From: Clostridia bacterium
GTDB lineage: Bacteria; Bacillota_A; Clostridia; Peptostreptococcales; JAAYPU01
NCBI GenBank assembly: GCA_022360735.1
Contig: JAKSCF010000280.1
Coordinates: 1 to 5,586, forward strand
DNA length: 5,586 bases
Direction: 5' to 3'
A program made the position numbers and the translations under genes. Positions 1 through 5,586 of the stretch are shown here, one piece after another (position 1 is the first letter of the stretch; every line of letters begins with the position of its first letter). The notes beneath the pieces are model-generated. The model did no database searches. It saw only the letters and a program-made list of their open reading frames with translations, and was not told where the DNA came from.

Positions 1-255
1 ATTTTGATCTATCTTTGGATACCGGCAGGTACCGATAAAAAAGAAATCAAAAATAAAAGTACACGCCAAAAAATAAAAAGAACATCTTTAGTAATCTCCA
101 CATTCTGGATTTTACTAGTAGTATATAGCTTTATCAGCCAATTTTATCATCAATACATTTTAGCTAGTACTTTGGGGGTATTCTCTGCATTTTTCTTTGT
201 CACACCACTGGCGTATAAGATGACTAAATGTAATTATAAATTGCGAAGGGGGTAA
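1..255 (+). CDS. agrB: AgrB-like accessory gene regulator membrane endopeptidase, C-terminal fragment
   Basis: The reading frame is open from base 1 to the TAA at 253-255 (84 codons), so the gene is cut by the window edge and its N-terminus is not visible. AgrB proteins are polytopic membrane cysteine peptidases that remove the C-terminal tail of the AgrD pro-peptide and help form the thiolactone ring. The fragment shows the C-terminal part of the family: a Y-x-W-I-P-A-x-T-D-K-K segment near residues 4-14, resembling the family's Y-x-P-x-x-T motif. A basic stretch follows (residues about 17-27), then two hydrophobic helices (about 30-46 and 51-70) and a short basic tail. The catalytic His and Cys of the family lie further N-terminal and cannot be checked. 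The identification is supported strongly by the AgrD-like peptide starting 4 bases downstream, whose ribosome binding site overlaps the last codons of this gene. Confidence 0.85.
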   Translation: MLIYLWIPAGTDKKEIKNKSTRQKIKRTSLVISTFWILLVVYSFISQFYHQYILASTLGVFSAFFFVTPLAYKMTKCNYKLRRG

Positions 256-259
256 TTTC

Positions 260-388
260 ATGTTTAAACATAAAATTTTATCAATGGCAGCTTGCTTAGT
301 CGCTTTTGTAGCAGCTACAGGTGTGGGCACAAGATGTATGTGGATTTATGAGCCAGAAGCTCCGGATTGTTTGAAGAAAGAGTTATAA
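260..388 (+). CDS. agrD: AgrD-like cyclic lactone autoinducer pro-peptide (42 aa)
   Basis: ATG at 260 follows a GAAGGGGG Shine-Dalgarno at 245-252 with good spacing. The peptide has the three-part layout of AgrD: an amphipathic or hydrophobic leader (residues 1-24, MFKHKILSMAACLVAFVAAT and following), a Cys-containing core R25-C26-M-W-I-Y30, and an acidic tail E31-P-E-A-P-D-C-L-K-K-E-L. The core and tail closely match the clostridial pattern as I recall it from Clostridium perfringens AgrD (C-L-W-F-T followed by a Pro/Glu-rich tail). I infer a five-residue thiolactone formed between Cys26 and the carboxyl of Tyr30. The N-terminal cut site, and thus any exocyclic residues such as Thr24-Arg25, cannot be read from sequence. 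A second cysteine (Cys37) in the tail is uncommon in the examples I know. The gene is co-transcribed with agrB and too short for most gene callers. Confidence 0.9.
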   Translation: MFKHKILSMAACLVAFVAATGVGTRCMWIYEPEAPDCLKKEL

Positions 389-409
389 TTCATTTAATAG
401 ATGAATTAT
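385..409 (+). other. Perfect 9-bp inverted repeat between agrD and the regulator gene
   Basis: Bases 385-393 (ATAATTCAT) and 401-409 (ATGAATTAT) are exact reverse complements separated by a 7-base loop. The left arm overlaps the agrD stop codon and the right arm ends 9 bases before the regulator's ATG. No T tract follows, so it is not a classical terminator. It could be an RNA processing or stabilising hairpin, a weak attenuator of downstream translation, or an AT-rich chance palindrome. Confidence 0.45.
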
Positions 410-418
410 TGATTACAT

Positions 419-1141
419 ATGAATGTTCTAATTTGTGATGATGATAAATACGTAAGAAAAATGCTTGAGAAAATACTATCCCAAAACAAATATGTAAATA
501 AAATATATATGGCTAGTGATGGACTGGACGCTGTTAAAGTTATAGGAAATAACCCAGTAGATCTGGCTTTGTTGGATATAGACATGCCTAATCTAGATGG
601 TTTAGAAGCGGCAAAAATTATGAAAAAAACGGCGCCTAATATGGAATTTGTTTTCATTACAGGTTATATGGAGTACGCAATTGATTCCTTTTGCGTACAT
701 CCATATGACTACATTCTCAAGCCTATTGATGTAGAGCGATTGGAAGAAGTTATAAAAGAGCTTTATGATAAAGTCAATAACAATGTCCATGTTGAGAAAA
801 AACAAATGAAGAAATATCGTGTTCAGAAAGGTTCCCATATCGCTTTAATTCCTTTAGAAGACATTCTTTATTTTGAAAAATCCAATAGAGAGGTTTTGTT
901 AAACACACGAGATGAAGCCTATCACATCAGTAAGACTCTATTGGAAGTAGAGAACGATCTGCCGGACAATGATATGTTTGTACGTACTCATAAGTCGTTT
1001 ATAGTGAATATGGACAAGATAAAGAAAATCAATGTGGTTGGGAATAGATCTTTTCAAATTACATTTCTTCATTCCAATAAGGAAGCTGTATTGAGCAGGC
1101 ATAAATATGATGAAGTTATAAAACATTTATCGATCTATTAA
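419..1141 (+). CDS. LytTR-family (AgrA/LytR-like) response regulator
   Basis: This 240-residue protein is a two-domain DNA-binding response regulator. Residues 1-118 form a receiver: acidic pocket D7-D8-D9, phospho-acceptor Asp53 in L-L-D-I-D-M-P, Thr81, and the conserved K101-P102. Residues about 130-238 form a LytTR DNA-binding domain with the typical order: I-P-L-E-D-I-L-Y-F-E-K (144-154), a central F-V-R-T-H-K-S-F-I-V-N (187-197) and a C-terminal L-S-R-H-K-Y (225-230). The start is fixed because an in-frame TGA lies at 410-412 and the next ATG (461) would remove the acidic pocket. No convincing Shine-Dalgarno precedes it, so expression may depend on coupling or on the hairpin just upstream. 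It lies 30 bases after agrD, which suggests it is the output regulator of the peptide system (AgrA-like). An unrelated VirR-like role is possible because no sensor kinase is visible. Confidence 0.92.
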   Translation: MNVLICDDDKYVRKMLEKILSQNKYVNKIYMASDGLDAVKVIGNNPVDLALLDIDMPNLDGLEAAKIMKKTAPNMEFVFITGYMEYAIDSFCVHPYDYILKPIDVERLEEVIKELYDKVNNNVHVEKKQMKKYRVQKGSHIALIPLEDILYFEKSNREVLLNTRDEAYHISKTLLEVENDLPDNDMFVRTHKSFIVNMDKIKKINVVGNRSFQITFLHSNKEAVLSRHKYDEVIKHLSIY

Positions 1142-1177
1142 ATCAACCATCCCCAATACATGACTATAAAAATGAAT

Positions 1178-1211
1178 GGATACCTGTTATTATGATAGGT
1201 ATTTTATTTTT
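1178..1211 (+). terminator. Rho-independent terminator after the regulator gene
   Basis: ATACCT at 1180-1185 pairs exactly with AGGTAT at 1197-1202. The stem can extend inward through 1186-1189/1193-1196 with two G-U pairs, leaving a 3-base loop. A T-rich tail (TTTATTTTT, 1203-1211) follows directly. It sits 37 bases after the regulator stop and separates the agr-like unit from the acetyltransferase. Confidence 0.75.
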
Positions 1212-1295
1212 GCAAAAAACTTGATTTCTATTTCATCTTATTGTTGAATAATATATATAGTTATCTCATCCTATTCAGGATAATAATGATTTAAA

Positions 1296-1303
1296 GTAGG
1301 TGG
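1296..1303 (+). promoter_or_regulatory. Ribosome binding site that sets the acetyltransferase start
   Basis: GTAGGTGG at 1296-1303 is the only good Shine-Dalgarno-like sequence here. It overlaps the in-frame GTG at 1300, which therefore cannot be the start. It is properly spaced for TTG at 1309 (5 bases) or TTG at 1312 (8 bases). Confidence 0.6.
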
Positions 1304-1308
1304 ATATT

Positions 1309-1743
1309 TTGTTGATACGAAAAACAGATGATTATGAAAAATTGGTAGAAATGTTTATTAGAAATGATTTAGAGTTTTCTGAGGATGATCCCTTAACGAC
1401 AACTGATATTGTTCAATGTTGGGAAGCAATAGATGATTCAGGTAAGCTGATAGGCGGGTGTGTTTTGGCTTTGAGGGAAGGTGAATACATCATTGATGGT
1501 ATAGCCGTAGAGCCCGAATATCAAAAGACCGGAATAGGGGCTAAATTGTTGAATACTGTAATTGATTATTTAAAGGCTGTTAAAGCAACAAAATTATATT
1601 TGGTTGCTAGAGCACCGGCTTTTTTTAAAACACAAGGATTTGAAGCCATATCTCGAGAAGCTGCGCCTGAGTTTTTCGAATGCTTCGGATGTGATCAATA
1701 CCAGGTAAGTTGTTTTCCTGAAGTCATGCTGTTAAAAATATAA
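1309..1743 (+). CDS. GNAT-family N-acetyltransferase with Cys-containing C-terminus
   Basis: The protein is about 144 residues (numbered from TTG 1309; TTG 1312 is equally possible). GNAT enzymes move an acetyl group from acetyl-CoA to an amine. The sequence shows I-D-G-I-A-V-E-P-E-Y followed by Q72-K-T-G-I-G77, the acetyl-CoA pyrophosphate-binding motif A, and then a helix. Further on come L-Y-L-V-A-R-A-P and F-F-K-T-Q-G-F (105-111), the usual C-terminal GNAT features. The last 20 residues contain C125-x2-C128-x6-C135 followed by F-P-E-V-M. As I recall, this tail recurs in a subgroup of clostridial GNATs resembling the acetyltransferase domain of N-acetylglutamate synthase. The substrate cannot be told. 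It stands alone, between the terminator at 1178-1211 and a hairpin at 1764-1786, so it is probably transcribed separately. I see no convincing promoter in 1212-1295. Confidence 0.88.
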   Translation: MLIRKTDDYEKLVEMFIRNDLEFSEDDPLTTTDIVQCWEAIDDSGKLIGGCVLALREGEYIIDGIAVEPEYQKTGIGAKLLNTVIDYLKAVKATKLYLVARAPAFFKTQGFEAISREAAPEFFECFGCDQYQVSCFPEVMLLKI

Positions 1744-1763
1744 ATATATCAAATCTCAAATTA

Positions 1764-1797
1764 TAAGGCGTATGCCATACGTCTTACATTCTTATAT
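1764..1797 (+). terminator. Terminator-like hairpin after the acetyltransferase gene
   Basis: Bases 1764-1773 (TAAGGCGTAT) pair with 1777-1786 (ATACGTCTTA) over 10 base pairs, one of them G-U, with a GCC loop. The following tail (CATTCTTATATT) is T-rich but not a clean T run, so termination may be partial. The position 20 bases after the stop codon fits a transcription terminator. Confidence 0.55.
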
Positions 1798-1847
1798 TAA
1801 ACCCCATTTTTTTGAAGGATATATGGGATATACCCCTGGAATGAAAA

Positions 1848-1917
1848 ATTGTAGAAAAATGTTGGATTTAGCATTGTAAAATAAAGGAATTTATTGTAAA
1901 ATATTAAATGTAAAAAT
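1848..1917 (+). repeat. Cluster of ATTGTAAAAT-type direct repeats upstream of the Tad operon
   Basis: ATTGTAAAATA occurs exactly twice, at 1873-1883 and 1893-1903, giving a 20-base period of about two helical turns. Degenerate copies lie at 1848-1857 (ATTGTAGAAA) and 1907-1916 (AATGTAAAAA). Same-face repeats beside a promoter are typical of operator sites for a dimeric or oligomeric regulator. The high AT content makes some repetition expected by chance, although the exact 11-base pair is less likely to be accidental. Confidence 0.4.
1874..1902 (+). promoter_or_regulatory. Candidate sigma-A promoter for the Tad operon
   Basis: TTGTAA (1874-1879) and TAAAAT (1897-1902) are separated by 17 bases and match the -35 and -10 consensus at 4 of 6 and 5 of 6 positions. 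Each box lies within one of the two exact ATTGTAAAATA repeats. It would give a leader of about 70 bases before tadZ. An alternative -10 is TATTAT at 1925-1930, which lacks a good -35. Confidence 0.4.
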
Positions 1918-1941
1918 ATTCAAATATTATAAAAAAATATA

Positions 1942-1959
1942 AACGTTTAATAAGTTTAA
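1942..1959 (+). promoter_or_regulatory. Two tandem LytTR-like half-sites
   Basis: AACGTTTAA (1942-1950) and TAAGTTTAA (1951-1959) each match 8 of 9 positions of the published LytTR half-site pattern [TA][AC][CA]GTTN[AG][TG]. Classical LytTR sites are direct repeats spaced by about 12 bases, whereas these abut. The match is therefore suggestive only. They lie just upstream of the tadZ ribosome binding site. Confidence 0.25.
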
Positions 1960-1968
1960 CTTTGTTAC

Positions 1969-1973
1969 AGGAG
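1969..1973 (+). promoter_or_regulatory. Ribosome binding site of tadZ, supporting a TTG start
   Basis: AGGAG at 1969-1973 lies 7 bases before TTG 1981. No ATG occurs at a comparable distance, so the TTG start of tadZ is well supported. Confidence 0.8.
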
Positions 1974-1980
1974 TGATCAA

Positions 1981-3027
1981 TTGGATAAGCTGAATCTTAT
2001 TATTTGGGATACGGATAGTTGTTATAGTAAAGCGTTAGGTACATATATTACCAACACGGAAGAATTGTTTTTAGTCAAAGTTCTTCATGATAAAGAAAGT
2101 TTGCTAAAACATGCCGCCCAAGAAACAGGAGATATTTTTCTTGTGAGCGATATGGTTATGAATGATAGTAAAGTTACCAATGGGATAGTCATTCATCTGG
2201 TGGATCAACTTAAGGAAGAGAAAAATGAAAATGCATTGACCGGCATGATATTTAAATATAAGGAAGCCGATGAAATCGTACAAGCTATTAAATACTATTA
2301 TGAAGCTTTATCGGGTAATAAAGTTCAGAATAGAAATGGGGAAGGAAAATTAATTGGTTTTTTTTCTTCTGCAGGCGGCACCGGGAAAACAGTCATTTCT
2401 CTTGGTATATCCAGAGTCTTAGCATCTTATGGTAAAAAGGTTCTTTATCTCAACTTAGAAAGCATTCCATCTTCAAATGAATTTTTTTCAGAGAACGAAG
2501 AATCCAAAAGTTTATCAGATTTTCTTTATTACTTGTTTATAAAAGAGGATCAAAAGATTATTAAGCGGATCAATTCGTTTATCAGGCGAGATGAATGGGG
2601 GGTTCATTGTTTTGTTCCACAGAGCAGCTATAATGACTTAATGAATCTTACAAGTGATGAAATTCAGTATTTTATAAGCGCATTATGTTCTGAAACAGAT
2701 TACGATTATATTTGCGTGGATACATCCGGTGTTTTAGATGAAAAAAATATAATGGTTCATTCCATGTGCCACAAAAATTTTAATATATTGACTCAGTCAA
2801 AGATATCCCGGCATAAGCAAAAAATATTTAATCACTATTGTGAAGGAAGCTCAAAATTAAACTTCTATTGTAAGAGCATTATGGTGATGAACCGATGCAG
2901 CAATAGTGAATATGAATCCGATTGCTATACCATTGGTGAAGATGAGCACTTAGGAAAAGGAATTTATCTTAATGGGCCATTTGGAGATGGTCTGAAAAGA
3001 ATGGTTGAAAATATCCTGTTTAAATAA
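1981..3027 (+). CDS. tadZ: TadZ/CpaE-like pilus assembly ATPase (MinD/ParA superfamily)
   Basis: This 348-residue protein starts at TTG. TadZ/CpaE proteins localise the Tad pilus machine, often to a cell pole. Residues 1-110 look like a degenerate receiver-type domain: N-L-I-I-W-D-T-D (5-12) at the start of the fold and V-S-D-M-V-M (55-60) where a receiver has its acceptor Asp. The C-terminal ATPase begins near 123 with the Walker A loop S130-A-G-G-T-G-K-T137 and has a Walker B-like Y-I-C-V-D247 strand. The usual signature lysine of MinD/ParA P-loops (K-G-G-x-G-K-T) is Ala131 here, so dimer-dependent hydrolysis may be weak or different. Known TadZ proteins are described as having an atypical receiver plus an ATPase domain, which fits. 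It is the first gene of the operon, with tadA 15 bases downstream. An ordinary ParA/MinD is unlikely given the neighbours. Confidence 0.88.
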   Translation: MDKLNLIIWDTDSCYSKALGTYITNTEELFLVKVLHDKESLLKHAAQETGDIFLVSDMVMNDSKVTNGIVIHLVDQLKEEKNENALTGMIFKYKEADEIVQAIKYYYEALSGNKVQNRNGEGKLIGFFSSAGGTGKTVISLGISRVLASYGKKVLYLNLESIPSSNEFFSENEESKSLSDFLYYLFIKEDQKIIKRINSFIRRDEWGVHCFVPQSSYNDLMNLTSDEIQYFISALCSETDYDYICVDTSGVLDEKNIMVHSMCHKNFNILTQSKISRHKQKIFNHYCEGSSKLNFYCKSIMVMNRCSNSEYESDCYTIGEDEHLGKGIYLNGPFGDGLKRMVENILFK

Positions 3028-3042
3028 AGAAAGTGGGATGAG

Positions 3043-4272
3043 ATGGATAAAGGATTTTTAGTTAAAGAATGTATTCATAAAACACGCTCTAAAATTAAAA
3101 TGTCAGATACATCCTATTCAGACGGGTTAGTTCGTGAAATGATAGAAAATATTGTTTTGGATGTAACCCGTGAAACCGGTATCAGCTATAAAGACAAAAG
3201 AGAAATCATTGATATGGTATTTAATTCTACACGTAAGGACTTGGATATTTTACAGCCATACGCAGATGACGATAGCGTAACAGAAATCATGGTGAATGGT
3301 ATTCATCATATTTTTATAGAAAAAAATGGACACATCAAAAAAGTAAAGGAAAGCTTTCATGATGTAGAACAATTAGAAGAAGTTATCAGAAGGATTGCTG
3401 CAAAAGTGCATAGAGAAATTAATGATTTAAATCCCATTGTAGATGCAAGATTGGCTGATGGATCAAGAGTTAATGCAGTATTTAAAAACATTGCATTAAA
3501 TGGCCCTATTTTAACCATAAGAAAATTTCCTCAACAAAACATTACCATGGAGGATTTGATAGAGTTTAATACGGTAACGCCTGATGCCTCCAATTTGCTG
3601 AGTAAATTGGTTAAAGCCAGATACAACATTTTTATATCCGGAGGAACCAGCTCAGGGAAGACCACGTTCCTAAATGTGCTGTCTAATTTTATTCCTTATA
3701 ATGAAAGAATTATTACGATTGAGGATTCTGCTGAGTTGAAAATCGAAAACATCGAAAATATTGTTCAATTGGAAACGAAAAATGCAAATGTTCAAGGAAT
3801 AGGGGAGGTGAGCATTCAGCAGCTCATTAAAGCTTCATTAAGAATGAGACCGGATAGAATTATTGTTGGAGAAGTTCGAGGCAAAGAAGCTTTAGATATG
3901 CTCCAAGCAATGAATACAGGTCATGATGGTTCCCTTTGTACGGGGCATGCTAATTCTCCCAAAGGGATGCTGAGTCGTTTGGAATCTATGGTGTTAATGG
4001 CTGCTGATATTCCGCTGGATGCTGTAAGGAGGCAGATTGTATCTGCAATCGATATCATTATACACTTAGGAAAGCTAATGGATAATACCAGAAGAGTGTT
4101 AGAGATTACTGAAATCATTGGTATGGAAAAGGGCGAAATACTATTAAATCCATTGTATCAATTTAATATGGAATCTGATGAAGACAATAATATAGTGGGT
4201 GAACTAAAACCTACAGGTCATTCATTGCAGCGAGTGGAAAAACTTAAGATGATGGGGATACGATGTAAATAA
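3043..4272 (+). CDS. tadA: TadA/CpaF-type secretion ATPase
   Basis: This 409-residue cytoplasmic hexameric ATPase of the type II/IV secretion superfamily powers Tad pilus extension and probably retraction. The N-terminal domain contains the CpaF-typical Y-A-D-D-D-S-V-T-E-I-M-V-N-G (73-86) and L-N-P-I-V-D-A-R-L-A-D-G-S-R-V-N (129-144). The ATPase core shows Walker A G200-G-T-S-S-G-K-T207, an Asp box I-E-D-S-A-E-L (226-232), Walker B I-I-V-G-E277-V-R-G, and a His box with T-G-H294 and T-G-H302-A-N-S. All catalytic motifs are intact and the length is normal for the family. ATG 3043 is preceded by a weak AGTGGGA Shine-Dalgarno (3032-3038). The stop codon overlaps the tadB start by one base, so the two are translationally coupled. 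Confidence 0.97.
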   Translation: MDKGFLVKECIHKTRSKIKMSDTSYSDGLVREMIENIVLDVTRETGISYKDKREIIDMVFNSTRKDLDILQPYADDDSVTEIMVNGIHHIFIEKNGHIKKVKESFHDVEQLEEVIRRIAAKVHREINDLNPIVDARLADGSRVNAVFKNIALNGPILTIRKFPQQNITMEDLIEFNTVTPDASNLLSKLVKARYNIFISGGTSSGKTTFLNVLSNFIPYNERIITIEDSAELKIENIENIVQLETKNANVQGIGEVSIQQLIKASLRMRPDRIIVGEVRGKEALDMLQAMNTGHDGSLCTGHANSPKGMLSRLESMVLMAADIPLDAVRRQIVSAIDIIIHLGKLMDNTRRVLEITEIIGMEKGEILLNPLYQFNMESDEDNNIVGELKPTGHSLQRVEKLKMMGIRCK

Positions 4273-5081
4273 TGAAAAAATATTTATTTAAAAAGGCTGA
4301 TTCGACAAAAAAAACATTAAGAGAGCAAAATGGATTACCTGAAAATTATGATCAATATCAAATGTCAAAAAGAGAAAAAAGCAAATTGTTTACCATATCT
4401 TTTATAACGTTATTTATTGCTGCTTACATTTTTTATCAAAATATATTATTGTCACTTATATTTTCATCGTTGTCTTTTTTAAGCGAACACTTTTTTTTAC
4501 CGAGCTATGTAAGAAAAAGAAAAAAAGTGTTATCCGAACAATTCATTGATGCGCTATATAGCTTATCGTCATTCATATGCGCCGGTAAGCAAATGCCTCA
4601 AGCCGTTTCGGAAACTTATAAAAGCCTTCAATTGTTATATTCCGATGATACTTATATTGTTAAAGAATTCGGTTTTATGGTTAAAAGACTCCAAGAAGCC
4701 GGCGAAAGCATAGATGTTATTCTATTGGACTTTGCGCAAAGAACAGAGATAGAGGATATCATGAATTTCACAAATGTGTATGTGACTTGTCGTAAAACCG
4801 GAGGCGATATGGAAGCGGTTATGAGACGGACTTCGGATATGATTATTGAAAAAATAAATATAAGGCAGGAAATAGAAGGCCTTATTGCTCAAAAGAAATA
4901 TGAAGCCCGTATTTTAACCATGATGCCTTTTATCGTCATACTATTTATTTTACTGATGTCACCGGGATACTTGGATAAAATGTATCATACCCTTCTAGGC
5001 CGGTTGATGATGACAGGGGGGCTGATTGCCATAGGGATTTCATATAAGTGGAGTGAAAAGATTACAGATATTGAGGTATAG
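4272..5081 (+). CDS. tadB: TadB-like inner-membrane platform protein (T2SSF family)
   Basis: This 269-residue membrane protein has a basic N-terminal cytoplasmic region (1-38) and hydrophobic segments at about 40-57 and 59-76. A cytoplasmic T2SSF helical domain follows (about 85-212), and two C-terminal hydrophobic helices lie at about 213-230 and 241-257. T2SSF features visible are F-I-D-A-L-Y-S-L-S-S-F-I-C-A-G-K (91-106), the conserved C-R-K-T-G-G-D-M (173-180) and a Q-E-I-E-G-L-I-A-Q-K-K-Y-E-A-R-I-L (199-215) lead-in to the first C-terminal helix. TadB-type proteins form the platform against which TadA works. The start overlaps the tadA stop (TAATG). No good Shine-Dalgarno is close, so translation probably relies on coupling. 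Gene order and layout favour TadB over TadC. Confidence 0.92.
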   Translation: MKKYLFKKADSTKKTLREQNGLPENYDQYQMSKREKSKLFTISFITLFIAAYIFYQNILLSLIFSSLSFLSEHFFLPSYVRKRKKVLSEQFIDALYSLSSFICAGKQMPQAVSETYKSLQLLYSDDTYIVKEFGFMVKRLQEAGESIDVILLDFAQRTEIEDIMNFTNVYVTCRKTGGDMEAVMRRTSDMIIEKINIRQEIEGLIAQKKYEARILTMMPFIVILFILLMSPGYLDKMYHTLLGRLMMTGGLIAIGISYKWSEKITDIEV

Positions 5082-5084
5082 GGT

Positions 5085-5586
5085 ATGGTTGGATGGAGTG
5101 TAGGATTGTTATGCAGCAGTTTACTTCTGGGACTGTTTATTATGAATATAAAGAAGGTTTTTATAAAAAAACCTGAGACTTTTTTAGCTGTTTTGTATCC
5201 TGTTGCAGATATTTTGATTGGATTTTTTCCCAAAAGATTTTTTGGTTCGGATAATATTTTAAATAAAAAGATGACGGTTCTTTATGGAGAAAAGGACTTT
5301 GCAGAACTGATCCATAAGAAGAAACGAGATACTGCTGCAAGTTTTTACGTCATAAGCCTTATATTCAGCTTGCTGTTTACGATCAATACCACACAGCAAG
5401 TGCTAAGTGAAACAACGTTTTCAGAAATTCAAAGATCGGAAGCAGGAGAAGGCGACCAAGTGATTGATGCTGAAATCGTTATGCAACAAGGGGGTACAGC
5501 CTATCAAAAGCCTGTTAAGTTGAATATAAAGGAAAAGAAACTTTCGAAAGAAGCAGTCAACATAAAGCTTGAAGAGACAAAAAAGA
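5085..5586 (+). CDS. Tad-operon two-TM protein of unknown function, 3' truncated
   Basis: ATG 5085 lies 3 bases after the tadB stop and 8 bases after a GAGG Shine-Dalgarno (5073-5076). The frame stays open to the window end (167 codons), so the C-terminus is missing. A hydrophobic helix lies at about 3-20 and a second at about 86-103. Between them is a basic region with Y-P-V-A-D (38-42) and V-L-Y-G-E-K-D (65-71). After the second helix comes a hydrophilic region that would be extracellular if the first helix enters from outside. It contains R117-S-E-A-G-E-G-D (117-124), then I-V-M-Q-Q-G-G and a lysine-rich stretch ending the visible part. I see no T2SSF motif, so it is not an ordinary TadC. 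I recall similar unnamed proteins next to tadB in clostridial Tad loci but cannot name a family. Its position implies a role in pilus assembly or anchoring. Confidence 0.75.
   Translation, partial: MVGWSVGLLCSSLLLGLFIMNIKKVFIKKPETFLAVLYPVADILIGFFPKRFFGSDNILNKKMTVLYGEKDFAELIHKKKRDTAASFYVISLIFSLLFTINTTQQVLSETTFSEIQRSEAGEGDQVIDAEIVMQQGGTAYQKPVKLNIKEKKLSKEAVNIKLEETKK

Noticed and set aside
406..657. Open frame of 83 codons on the minus strand
   Set aside because: It lies fully opposite the well-supported response regulator gene and has no recognisable domain.
602..838. Open frame of 78 codons on the minus strand
   Set aside because: It is antisense to the response regulator, and its Phe/Ile-rich composition is that of a shadow of AT-rich coding DNA.
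938..1126. Open frame of 62 codons on the minus strand
   Set aside because: It is antisense to the LytTR domain coding region and has no supporting features.
1261..1283. Short dyad symmetries (ATCCT/AGGAT and TTATC/GATAA) upstream of the acetyltransferase
   Set aside because: The arms are only 5 bases each and mutually exclusive, and no clear promoter is beside them. This is too weak to call an operator.
1802..1836. C and G tracts (CCCAT/ATGGG, GGG/CCC) that could form alternative hairpins like a riboswitch
   Set aside because: The stems are 3-5 base pairs, no known riboswitch consensus such as the c-di-GMP aptamer core is seen, and the segment lies upstream of the likely promoter.
1848..1917. 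ATTGTAAAAT repeats as LytTR binding sites
   Set aside because: The repeats match the LytTR half-site pattern poorly (the GTT core is GTA), so a different binding protein is more likely if they are functional.
3921..4118. Open frame of 65 codons on the minus strand
   Set aside because: It is antisense to the conserved 3' part of tadA.
4985..5233. Open frame of 82 codons on the minus strand
   Set aside because: It is antisense to the tadB end and the start of the next Tad gene, both of which have better evidence.

Overview
The window is AT-rich, with short intergenic gaps, TTG starts beside good Shine-Dalgarno sequences, an agr-type peptide signalling cassette and a Firmicutes-style Tad (tight adherence, type IVc pilus) gene order. 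Together these point to a low-GC Firmicute, most likely a member of Clostridia. All real genes read on the + strand. No RNA gene, CRISPR array or mobile element is visible.

Left part (1-1211): the C-terminal end of an AgrB-like membrane endopeptidase, a 42-residue AgrD-like pro-peptide (missed easily because it is so short), and a LytTR-type response regulator. The visible order is agrB-agrD-regulator. No histidine kinase lies between agrD and the regulator, so an agrC would have to lie upstream of the window or elsewhere. A hairpin with a T-rich tail (1178-1211) closes this unit.

Middle part (1212-1980): one GNAT-family acetyltransferase with a cysteine-containing C-terminus, followed by a terminator-like hairpin. 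A 237-base AT-rich intergenic region then holds a repeated ATTGTAAAAT element, a plausible sigma-A promoter and two tandem boxes resembling LytTR binding half-sites.

Right part (1981-5586): the start of a Tad operon. It holds tadZ (receiver-like domain plus MinD/ParA-type ATPase), tadA (secretion ATPase), tadB (inner-membrane platform) and a 3'-truncated two-TM protein that is not an obvious TadC. Gaps are 15 bases, a 1-base overlap and 3 bases, so the four genes are almost certainly co-transcribed. TadZ would localise the machine, TadA would power it and TadB would form the membrane platform. Prepilin and pseudopilin genes are not in the window and are expected downstream.

The most interesting idea is that the peptide-sensing cassette controls the neighbouring Tad operon through its LytTR regulator. 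This is inference from neighbourhood and weak site matches.
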